From assembly GCA_036971715.1 (NCBI GenBank), contig JAVHJL010000003.1, forward strand, positions 3,348,001 to 3,412,000: DNA of 64,000 bases, given 5' to 3'. Positions 1-10,713 of the stretch are shown here, in pieces. This DNA comes from Arthrobotrys musiformis (Eukaryota; Ascomycota; Orbiliomycetes; Orbiliales; Orbiliaceae). Position 1 is the first letter of the stretch; every line of letters begins with the position of its first letter. The notes beneath the pieces were generated by a model. The model made no database searches. It saw only the letters and a list, made by a program, of their open reading frames with translations, and was not told the DNA's origin. Made by a program: the position numbers and the translations under genes.

Positions 1-2172
1 CGGACAGTGGTTTTGGTTGCCTGATACCCCCACGCGTCCGATCCCAATGCCTTATCGGCTGAAGGGCTGGGGCCCACAGGCCAGATACTAATGCAATGCA
101 TGCATTGCAGTGACGGTCTGCTCATACATGCTCACCACACTGCTGGGTAAGATTAGTGTGGAACAATCATATATGAAATACCTCTAATGACTGCATAGAT
201 TTCGCGGCTGGATTAGAGCTGCTAGTGTATTGATTTGAGGTATTTAGGTTGACTTCGTGATTGGACCCATGAGCCTGTGAGGTTGATATTGCATTTTTTG
301 ATAAATTGCGCCAAAAGCTCCCACCCCACCGTCAATCTGAATCCGGATATCCAGCCAGCCCTCAGCCTGGTAAGAAGCGCGATGCGCTGCAAGGCTGCGG
401 AGCCTCAACATACATGGGGTTACATAAACCGCCCCCAATGCAAGAGTTTGCTGGCAGTGCATGGAATCTACGAATATTCCGATGGCAAAACTGCAATCCG
501 ACCGGGGCCAAGGGTAGATCAAAACATTAAACTGGCAATCTGAATTTTGTTATATTGGAGTTTGAGAGTTTGAAGGCTGGTCGTTTGGAAAGGGTCGTGT
601 ATGTATGTAGGTGTGCGGGAGAACGCCACCTGGCTGGCCATGGCGACAGTTCGTACGGTGGTTGAATCTTCAGCTATAGTTCTTTCGGTTAGAGCTTGAC
701 ATCAGGAACGCGTACGGCTGGAATTGACGTCGGGAAAGAGGAAAAAGGAAAGAAAAGAAAAAAGAAAACGATGTGCATATCATATCGCGAGGCTACAATG
801 TACGTATGTATATATATCGACTTATATAAGTATATATAGCCTGAGTATATATATCTTAGTAACCCTGAGAGTATCGATATGTGCTATATATTAATATATC
901 GGTCAATACATCCTTGATCACATTCCTTGCAGTTGAGTTTGTTAGTGGTTATCATGGGCCTCAACGAACCCGGCAAGCGGGCGTCCATACTGTGATCAAC
1001 ATGTTGGCAGGGCCTAGGGCGGGCGAATACTGGGTGAAACAATCCGCCATCTTAATTAGAAAGTCGGCCCGTGCGGGGTCTAATCAGCGATTGGATGGTG
1101 TTTTAGTGTTATCCTACATCGACATGTGCTGAATCGAATCTGATCGCACTAAGGAAATATCAGCAAGCGGTGACATGATGTGATCTCGGACATGCGCAGT
1201 TGATAAAACTTAACCCAAAGCCAACTGGGTTTGCACAACAGACCAGGATCAGAATGTTGCAACCCAACAGATGCAGAAAGACATTAATTTGCATTCTCGA
1301 TTCACCAGTGCCGCCAATGCGGTAGCACATAAACTAGGTGGAGTTGATTGTAGTTGGTTATCGGCAATTGCATAAGCACCCCATCGACCTCGTTTCGACC
1401 TCGTTCCAACCTCGTAGGTTCTGCCTCCCGATAGCCTTGCGTGTTTTCGTGTTCTCCTTGCAGCCCAATTATGCAAGCCAAGGTTTTCCCTTGCCCACCA
1501 TGCTCGCTAGGGATGCTACCTTGGCAGTCTGCCACCAATATAGGCACGGAGATTCAAATACCCACCGCCCACTGTGTAAGGGTGTATGTAGGAGGTACAT
1601 GTACCTGACTTCATGATCAATCAATCAGATGTACCCGACATAAGTGCGTTCTATCTTAAGGCTTGAAACCGACAAGGCCTCTTGAAAGCACTTAGGTCTT
1701 TTTGCTGGCTTCCCGTTCGATACTTCGGGTATCCCGGCTTCCTCCTGCGCCTCAGCCCAAACCCTGGTAATCAATTGTGACCTGGAGTGGTCTTAGCGAT
1801 TTGTTCTTTATTAGCCCCCAAGCCCAAAGGATGGTCTATTAAAAAGGTGATCAGGACCCGACTCGTCTTCTCGGTACCGGTCTTGCTATAAAACACAGCC
1901 CTTATCCTCTATCCGGATGCCGCATGTTCTTCTTCTTGCTCCCCTTTCAAAATATCAATTCCCTGGCCAGGCCCTGGAGTTTCACAGTCGCACCACCATC
2001 TTAAATTAATACCTCCTCTATAAATTCATATCTACTATCGTCAATTGATTAAGCATTGCCCGCGCCAGATATAGCGCCTCAAAACGCAACGCGCAAAGCA
2101 GGAACAAACAGCAATTGCGACGACCCGTCCCAATAAAATATCAGCCCGCGGCGCCCGTGTCAGCCACTGACA
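1..2172. other. Intergenic, no gene seen
   Basis: I see no credible coding region here. The open frames are short, overlap each other on both strands and show no conserved motif. There is an 18-bp perfect palindrome at 92-109. A very AT-rich stretch made of TATA steps lies at about 800-905. The last 300 bp probably hold the promoter and leader of the kinase-like gene: a TATA-box-like GCTATAAAAC lies near 1884-1893, followed by pyrimidine-rich sequence. Confidence 0.6.
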
Positions 2173-4361
2173 ATGGCAGCTGACGCCCAACGTTCGCTAT
2201 CCTTTCTGAGGTTGCCTCGTTCTTATACGAGACTTGACGACGACACATTTGCGAAACAGTTGCTTGAACTCTTCGGAAACTCAACAGAAGCCGGACGTCT
2301 AGCGGAGCCTTTACTGCCCGACCAGGAAGTAACAGTTGCCCAATATGTCAGACAACATTTGTCATACACGGTTTACCTGCTATCATTGGTGTATGAGGAA
2401 AGGTAGAGTCTTAAAATCTCAATTATTCGGTTCCTGGTCTGTAGAAATTAGAAGCTCATTATAATTTCGCCGTTTGCAGCCCTAATCTCGGCTATATCGT
2501 AATTCCCGTCGCACGACACCTTATGACCGATCAGTATCTGCGATGCAACTACAAACGCCTAGAATACGTTCCAAATTTCCCTAAAAGTTTGGTCTTGAGG
2601 TTGGAACAATTGGATCGCGAAACTTGGTTTTCACAACCATCTTTAGGAGGGCATATAGTATTCGATCATCAACAATCAAACGGCCATGAGATTCCATCTC
2701 CAGTTAGTGTCGTGTCGAACTCATTTCATCACGGTGTGGACAGGGTCGATCTTGCCAAAATTTCCACCAATGAAGCCCCACTTTCGGGCCAAACCCACTC
2801 TAGATTACAAATTGATGCTTCGAGCCATCTCATTCCGGGAGGGAGAAATTTCCGGAGATTAGAGGTTTTGCGGCTGCTCGCTCGGAGTATGCTCAGCCTC
2901 GAGGAAGGCGCGCAAGATGGGCCGTTGAAGCCACACTTTTCGCTTCCGGCGTACACTTACTCCCATAAAGAGAAGAGTTACATGTTACTCTCCCCGGAGA
3001 TTATGGCGGACTCTAACGCGGAGGACCCGGCCCACCACGTCTTCACTCTCTCTCAGTTTATAAATTGCCGCCCCGACTGGTGGGTCGTTTTACCGAAGGA
3101 GGAAAAGCGAACGCGAGTATTGGAATGGATGACATGCCTAGCTGCAACTGTTCACTTCTTCCACTCCCTCAAGATCTCACATGGGGAAATCTCCACGAAG
3201 AGAATCTATCTAGTCAAGAACGGAAAAGATATTCGCATTTTCCTTGAGGGGTGGTATCAATCGCACGCCAACCCGCAAATCGTTGAGCAAGCGAAAAAGC
3301 GGCCCGGCCTGAAAGGCAATAAGAGCTTTGGCTATGGGGTCCCGGACCCAACATCAAATTTAGACAGCAGGCCTCCTTCAAGGTCCAAGACAGCGATATT
3401 AGATCTATCTAACGCTGAAGCGTATAGACTTCATGATATCAAGTGCTTAGGAGAGGTGTTTTCCGAGCTGTTGTTGGTACTTCTTGGGCTAACGAAGGAT
3501 GCACTGAGTCGCCAAAGAAAGGAAAGACTTGAATGGACAAAGGAGACGAAAGCTCGAGAAGGAAACGGTAGCTGGAATCCACCCTTCTATCCTATCCCCA
3601 ACACTACTGCCTCCGAAACATCATCGTCTTCGGTAGGCTCTGAAATGGTTGAAATCAACATCCCGCGCCCAGGCACTGCTCACTCAGCCTCGAACGGCCA
3701 GCAAGGACCGAAGCCCGCAGCCAAGCGGGAAGAATCAGCCGACAAGACTTCAAAGACTGGAAGCCCCAGGGATCCTTCGAGCAGACCCGCAAGTATTTTT
3801 GGTGGAATGTTTTCAAAATCTAGCAAAGAACCACCTAAAGCCTCTGAACCGGTTACGGAACAGCCAAAGCCCACGAAATCAAAGATGTCCTACGGAATCA
3901 GTAAAATGGCATCCTTGAGTGCCTCAAGTCCTCCGCCCCCGACTTGGTGGCTTGACGAGTTGAAGCTCATGTATCCAACCTTCCAAGGGGCAAGTGATAA
4001 TGTTACCTGGAGCAAGCATAGCGATTTAGTCGGAAACCATCTCCTACTCTTGGTTTCAGCCATGTACGTATCCGAGGCAGCCCTACGGCCAAAAGCCCAG
4101 GCCGTCTGGAAAGACTTGACTAGGATAGTCAGCGTCTTCTTCAAGGGAACTAAGTTGTGTTGTTCTGCTCATGATGAACACATCAAGGAGGCCAGAGAAA
4201 CTTTGAGGGATAACATCCTGGATGATATCTATAGAAGGGGCATCGCGGACGAAGAGGAAGAGGCTTGGGATGGTATTGGTTGGGATGGCCCAGAGCGTTT
4301 CGGACCAAAACAAATCGGGAGAAGAGGTGAAGGTGCTCTGGGAGAATGCTTATTTGATTAA
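2173..4361 (+). CDS. Protein-kinase-like (pseudokinase) protein, two exons
   Basis: Exon 1 is 2173-2402 and exon 2 is 2480-4361. They are joined across a 77-bp intron (gtagag...tttgcag) that keeps the frame, giving about 703 residues. The ATG at 2173 follows a clean leader. The protein resembles a protein kinase in outline: a hydrophobic segment followed by SLKISHGEIS at about residues 306-315 sits where the HRD catalytic loop belongs, and a later ALRPKAQAVWKDL matches the kinase subdomain XI pattern. The catalytic loop reads HGE instead of HRD, and I find no DFG motif or obvious Walker-like glycine loop, so catalysis is doubtful. A Ser/Pro/Lys-rich linker of about 130 residues interrupts the C-lobe. 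The substrate and pathway are unknown. It could instead be a strongly diverged active kinase. Confidence 0.8.
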
Positions 4362-4958
4362 GGCCGTTTCCCAATACGCCACAGGTACATGTTACACTAT
4401 TCGGCTTTATACCAAATATCCAAGCGCGTGAGGAAGAAGGGTACCAAATTCCGAAGCCAACCAATCCAGGACGGGGCAAAACAATGGAGGAAAGTACATT
4501 TATACACATAGACGTCCATATACGATATGATATACATGGCCAATAGATACACCTACTATGCACAACTCACAGCTCGCAATCTCTTTCGAACCAAATCGGC
4601 TCTTTACCTTTTCGACAAAAACTATCTTTCCTGCTGTTCAGTTTGTCTCTTTATTCTTTTTCCCCTTCCTTCTCCTTTCGATTACTGTATTCTTAGCAGC
4701 AATTTTGGGTTTATCGGGTTTAATTCGGAGGAACTGGTTCCTTACATTGAATTTGGCTTTTACCATACGCCCCTCGGGTTCTGTATTGCAGTCTCATAAG
4801 CGGAATTATATATATTATCTATACATGATTTTCGGTTTTTCGGCCGACAATAAAGAAAAGGATCGGAGGCTAGACACAAGTGGCTACTACCTAGCTAAGA
4901 GTAACATATTACCCCACCAGCATAGAGAGCACGGCCGCGTAAACAGAGCCTGGGCGTG
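4362..4958. other. Convergent 3' region
   Basis: This stretch lies between the stop of the kinase-like gene and the stop of the DnaJ gene on the other strand. It is T-rich and contains a 134-codon open frame on the plus strand from 4558. That frame has no recognisable domain and is most likely 3' untranslated sequence. Confidence 0.6.
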
Positions 4959-6867
4959 CTAGAATGCCATCGCCGAACTAGACTCCGTAGGAGCATTAGA
5001 TTCCACATCAGAATCCCTAGCCTTTTCCTCTCGTTGTTTCGCTAGCTCGTAAGAATCAGATACGATCTTCTCAAATAAGCCCTCCGTAACGTGATCATTC
5101 GCATCCCGATGGGCCTAAAAAGCATGCATTAGTCGCGTATGTTCAGCGTACTCATATGTGTGGCGTTAGCTAGGCTATAGGTTCTAATGGTACGCACGTT
5201 AGAAAATATTTCGCCAATAATCATAGCCGCTTTTGCTCGTCTCTCCAAAACACTATAAGGAATCCTTTCGTCGTAAAGAACAGTATTACAAGCCTCCCTA
5301 TCGTAGCATTAGTCTAGATCGATGGAGCAACATAATACCATAAAGTCATGGGAAGGCTTACTTAATAATACCTATTAGGTCTTTCCTAACCAAACCCCAG
5401 CATGCCATCAACATCTTGCCAGCGGCTATTGTTTCTATTAGTCTTTGTTCTTCTGGGCCCCTCTCCGCTTTAATCATCTCTGCGTCTGCCAAGTCTAGAT
5501 CGTCTAATCGTGCTTCTCTGATTGCTTTTTGTGCGTCGAGTAAGTTCCAGACCGTTTTTGCAGTATCCTTCGCTGAAGCATACTTGTCGTGTGGATAGTA
5601 GTATGCGGTGCTCAAGAACCCAATGGTGCGATACCACCCGTGCTCAGTTGCCTTAGATTTGTAAACACTGCCGATAGTATTGAGGATATGGACTCCGAAA
5701 GACTCGAGTTTTAGGTGTTCTGCTTCCCGCTAAAAGTTTTGACAAGCAAAAAAAAAAAAGATGGCTGGTTAGTTTGTGCAGTGCTCCGCTTCGATCTAGA
5801 TTGCGTACCTCCATTGCTGCTCGAAATCGCCTTTCGCTCTTTTTTTTATCTCTAGCGAATACATCGAGCTTTCCGGCGAGCTTTTCTGCTACAAAGCTAA
5901 TACGCTGTTCGCGCTTTTTAGATATCTCTTCTTGCAGTTCAAAGATTCTGTAATCCCGTAACTCTTCGTTCCTTCGTTTTATATCCCGTCGGTACTGGTC
6001 GCCATCGAACGGCTCATATGTTGCTTCCGAGTCTAAAACTCTCGAAATCATTAAACAATCAAATAAACCAGAACAAAGAAATTGAGACAAAAGGATTGTT
6101 TAATAAGATATAAATATAACTTACCACCATCGTCGATAAGGTGTGATGAATCAACCATAGGAAATCCACCTTCCACGCCGCCGTCTCCAAGGTGGAGCTC
6201 AGCAAGTCGGATGATGTCCGTAAGAATAGTGTTATCTCCGACCCTAAATATCCAGGGAAAGCGAAAGTCAGAAGTGAAATTTTTAGATTCTTTTTAAAAC
6301 CCCAAATCGGGTTCTCAAATATCATAAATTTGCTGTGGTCGATTAGATAGAGCCCTAGACCTGCGCTTACCAATCTTGAAACGATTCCCCAGAAAACATT
6401 CGACCAAACATCTCAGAGGCATCCACTGAAAAACTCGTTAAATCGTCCAATACCTATCAGAATATGCATCCCACATACCTGATCCATCCTCATCCACCCC
6501 ATCTCGCCCCGCTTGATCGTAATGTGCTCGTAATTGGGGATCACTCAATATTCGATACGCTTCAGAAATCTACTCTGGCAGTGTCGAGATGTTGTAATTT
6601 TTTGTTAGCAACACAAGATTAATTCAAGGGTACCTGAGCATCCCGAAACGTGGAACCCGCAGTTCGCGGTTGAGGTGCTGGGCCAGTAGTATATGGAAAT
6701 ACTAAATTAGTATGGGCCTGTACCTCTAGAAACTTTTTATGCGCTTCCGCATTTCCGGGATTTTTGTCTGGGTGGCTAATAAAGGCTTGCTTTCGGTATC
6801 CTTTTTTAACATCGATACCAGATGCGCCCGGGGATATACCGAGCAAGTCGTAGTAGTATGTATCCAT
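4959..6867 (-). CDS. DnaJ (Hsp40) protein with DnaJ-X domain, eight exons
   Basis: The exons, in transcript order, are 6867-6724, 6569-6479, 6425-6371, 6243-6125, 6032-5809, 5729-5362, 5297-5198 and 5114-4959. All joins keep frame and give about 418 residues. The N terminus is a J domain (about residues 1-70) with the HPD motif that stimulates Hsp70 ATPase, ending in EAYRILSDPQLRAHYDQ. After an acidic and glycine linker comes the fungal DnaJ-X region, with a charged coiled stretch and GWYRTIGFLSTAYYYP. This architecture is that of yeast Caj1/Djp1-type co-chaperones, where Djp1 acts in peroxisomal import; which paralogue this is cannot be told. The first intron is unusual: 154 bp, with an internal site where an acceptor directly abuts a donor (6634/6633). 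Using only its second part would add 30 in-frame codons inside the J domain. Confidence 0.88.
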
Positions 6868-8143
6868 GATGGGTTAGTCGTAACGTTGGCACAGTGGTTG
6901 GACTAGTGTTGGCTCTCGCGTTCAGAACATATCAACTTCCGTGACGGGAAACCCAAATCAAGGATCACAAATCGGAGGCGATAGCTATCGACAGGCTAAA
7001 CTGGCCTTAAGGCGACGAAAGGGATCGGTCGATGGGCGTCTATGTGTAAATCAGTGTGAAACCAGGATGTAACGACGTGGAATCTTCAAATATCGAATTT
7101 TTGCGATCGATGTGTCAAAGTCGAAAGCCATACGCTAAACGAATAGCCTTCTGATGTGGCAACCCTCGTTTGGCAAACGTGCTAATTCCAACCCCGCAAT
7201 TTGCCAGCTGATAAGCAAAGCTTCGGCTCTACAACTCGACTGCGCCAGCTGGGATCAAATCGTTCATGAAGCAGTTGAAACGAAAGGTTGAAGTCTCTGG
7301 TGGAGTTTCGAATTCACCATTGGTTAGATATATCAATATTGACCCTCCGAGATGCCCATGAAATTTCTTAAGACGCAGTTTTTCGAGCCACTATCTTTCG
7401 GACTAGCTTTTGGCTCTCTGAGACAACCTGGCCACTCAAACATTGCATTGCCGGCTTTGCGAGCTTGATTGCAAGTGAGGCCCATACAAATTTCAACGAG
7501 AAGCTAAAATGTAGTATACATACAATGTATACATGTAGCGTACACACAATGTCGTGAGCACGACACAACTCGAGTCGACTATCACGAATTATTCATCGAG
7601 CTTATCTATGTACACTTTCTTCTTCCTTGAGTGGAACAAGCCACCACCTTCATCAGAAATGCGATGTAACAAAAAGGTGGGCCGGTATTGAACATCCGGA
7701 GTCCAGGGGGGGTGCCTTCATGAGAACATTTAATTGGATGTTGACAACATTTGGGGGATTATAAAGATATCATTAAGTCCAGAAACGGCCTCCACTTGCA
7801 GATACCGGCACAAGGGATCTTTAATCCCGACCTGTTACACATAGAAAAATTCCGTGCTCGCCCCACACCTGAAACCAAGCATTATCAAGCTACAGTTTGA
7901 AGGAATGGATAGTTCGGTCTTGTTGAAGGAAAGATTTGGCCCCCCATAAATACCGCAGTCCTCCCTCCCAAGTACCATTCAACTAGTAGGAAGATAAAAT
8001 AAGATTATAGGCTCCCTCAAGGCGGTGCAAACATTTCTTACCGCGCTCTGTGGCTCCGCTTCGAGCATTTCGGTAGATTTGCTCAGTACTATCGATTGTC
8101 ATAAAGTAGCCATATATATAGTAAAAGTATTTTATATATCGGC
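6868..8143. other. Intergenic, no gene seen
   Basis: This is the shared upstream region of the DnaJ gene (minus) and the glycine-zipper gene (plus). The short open frames show no motif. A palindromic GGCCTTAAGG at 7003-7012 recurs elsewhere in the window. TATA-like steps (catatatatag, ttttatatatc) lie at 8111-8140, directly before the next start codon. Confidence 0.55.
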
Positions 8144-8950
8144 ATGGATGTCTATTGGCAGTATGGAAATATGGCCGAAAGCAGTCGCGCTGGCGCTGGT
8201 AAGTATAGAACTAGTACTCTGATTAAGATATACACATACATCTCATAGCTATACATATACCAAGCGACCATATTTCATAAGCTGACTCATCCGGATCGCT
8301 TGACAGCTTCGAGCTCTAGCCCCAGCACGGAACCACCCCCACCAAGATGTACCGCTCTCGAGATTATGGCACCGGATCCACCTATAATGACCCTAGAAGA
8401 TCTGGAACGGGAGCTTGCGGGAAAGGCATTAAGCGAGCCGACCAAGGCTGCCATGAGCGGTAGTCTAAATAATATTCTAGCCAATGTTGAAAACCTTACT
8501 ACACAATCTCAAATCCTCAAGATAGTTGCGCCGTTCTTCCCCACGACGACGGAGAAAGGAATAGCAGCCCTCACGGCTTTCGTCCACGGGATAATCGGCA
8601 ACTGGCTCAAGATCAAGCAGGTACTAACTGATAAGGGCGTCGAATACCTAATGAAAGCTATCGATACTACTTGGCAGTCCATCTCTGGCATTCATGCTAG
8701 CTTTTGGAGCTGGTTATCAAATCACTGGGAAAAGGTTCTCGAAACGGCTTTGGCAGCAGTTGGAACTGCCTTAGGAGGGATCGGAGGAACGCTCGCTGGC
8801 TTACACCTCGTCGCACGTGCCGGTGCTGCTGTTATCGGTGGCCCGGTCGGGATCGGTGTGGCTTTGATTGGAACTGCTCTCGGTACTGAGCTTGGAGGAG
8901 AAATAGGCGGTGCAGTTAGAAAGGCCATCATCAATACAATCAAGAATTAA
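8144..8950 (+). CDS. Small glycine-zipper protein, function unknown
   Basis: Exon 1 is 8144-8198 and exon 2 is 8307-8950, joined across a 108-bp intron (gtaagt...ttgacag). The split codon keeps frame and the product is 232 residues. The N-terminal 40 residues are Ser/Pro-rich and disordered. Residues about 45-165 look helical and amphipathic. Residues about 166-232 are Gly/Ala-rich with repeated GxxxG spacing (GTALGGIGGTLAG, then a second run), which is the pattern of a glycine zipper, a membrane-inserting or helix-packing element. There is no signal peptide. A second ATG at 8171 is in frame and could be the true start, because TATA-like sequence lies only a few bases before 8144. I do not recognise a family. 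A membrane-active role is inference from composition alone. Confidence 0.6.
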
Positions 8951-10713
8951 TTGACATACCATATGGGATGCACGCATGTGCGGGCACGTGGAGGTCTGAT
9001 GTGAGGCCAGTACTATCGTGGCTTTGCCATGTTCTACCAACATGAACTTCTTGAACGAAACAATTTCCTACTGAGCTATTTTGAACAGACCGCAGTACTG
9101 CTGCATTTTGTAGTATAATCATGATATCACCGAAATCCGAATCGATGCGGGCGCATCTATTGGGTAGCATTTGTATGTATGTACAAAAGATCCTACGCCT
9201 TCCCATCCCATCAGCGGACTAAGAAAATAATAATAAAACTGTTATCTTCACATGAGATCGATATTCGAAGAACGCCTGATTACGGAAGCCATGATCGGTG
9301 CAGCTTCTTGAAAACTCCAACCCTGACCCACAACGAGTCAACAACTTACCCATGTCCAGCTGTGGTGGACGCATCTACCGAGCCACTTTCGAATTTCAGA
9401 TTTTCGGCTGGTCTCAATTGAATCAAGGAGAAAGCTTCAACCTAGCGTGACATCTCGGAGATCCTACCGGCCGTCGGCCAGGGCATTGGTTTCCACAAGG
9501 CTGACGAGAAAGAAAAAAAACCCCTTCGCCTGCATGCGTATGCCCATGTCTATCGATAGTTAGTGGAGGACAGTTGGCTCAGTGAGTCAAACCTGCCGCA
9601 AGCCACTCACAAAGCTTAAGTCTTCAATCCGACTGGCTGGCGGCCCGCCCGCGCACAGCCAACAACCATTTTTCGACGACCCGTTCGCACAGACTCGGCT
9701 ATTTCAGGCCATGAGTCACCCAAAACCTTCTGCCGATGCCTTGAATCCTAACAAAAAATCGAGATCAATCTGAGATGGGAACCCGATAGGGCGTAAGCCA
9801 ATGTTTCATGGGTACGAATCCGACTAGGATCCAAGGGCGCAAGAGCGAAGGTTGATAGCCCCGCAATCCGGATTGCGAAAGCAAAAACATTGTCGACGGT
9901 AAGATCCTGCGCTGCGAGTTAAAAAAAGTTCATGCAGTGCGCTCGTAAGTGCATGGGGCCGAGCTATGTATGGAAGGGTGCATGACCCTTCAAGGGTCCT
10001 TCGCGAGCAATTTACCAAATTGAAGATATTGCTAAACTCGCAAACTGACGTCAAACTCTCAACCACACCTCAGAACCATGAGGCCGTCGTCAGGCATTGC
10101 TCCCAGATCCTTGGCTAGGCTAGTAACATACAGGTTCGCAAACCTGCGAGCTCTTTGAGTCAAAGTAAGAGCTAGGCTTCTTTGACGACATTGGACAGCG
10201 AATGATATAACCCAAATGGTTCTATAAATTGTGGCAATGGAACGTCGAATTAGATCGCTCTAAGCTAGCAAGACTTTGTGTATCGTTTGACATACAAAGA
10301 GTTCCCTTACCGATTCTAGCGACTCTATAAACGGCGTCTTGAAGTCCTTCTGCGTTCGAGTTATATATATTTTGGAAATCCGTCTTCACAATTTCTTTTC
10401 TCTTTCCCCTTTTTAATATTTATAGTTCCGAGATACCCATATACACTTTTTTGAATTCTTTAGCATTATAGATTTCCTATCTCTTTTAGTGTCCAAGCCT
10501 CGATCTACACACTTAAGTGTATATCCTCTCGAGGCCAGTGCTGTTAGATTGATATATATTAAGATATATCGGATAGACGGTGGTATCGATAGGTTTAGAG
10601 CGACTACATAGCAACACAGCAACACATTAGGAGCGGGGAAGCCCTTATTACTATATTTAGCGAACATCGATATACGAACAACTGAGAGCATAGCATTGCA
10701 GGCTCTAGAAAAA
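8951..10713. other. Intergenic, no gene seen
   Basis: No convincing coding sequence. Open frames are short and lack motifs on both strands. The last 250 bp, upstream of the BCS1-like gene, are AT-rich with several TATATA steps (for example gatatatattaagatatatc near 10550). Some tRNA-like stretches near 9565-9640 were examined and rejected. Confidence 0.5.

Noticed and set aside
4558..4962. 134-codon plus-strand ORF with a hydrophobic segment
   Set aside because: It lies in the 3' region of the kinase-like gene, has T-rich composition that explains the Phe/Leu content, and shows no domain or splice continuity.
9565..9640. tRNA-like A-box and T-loop-like sequence
   Set aside because: TGGCTCAGTGAG resembles an A box, but the acceptor stem does not pair and no proper T stem forms.
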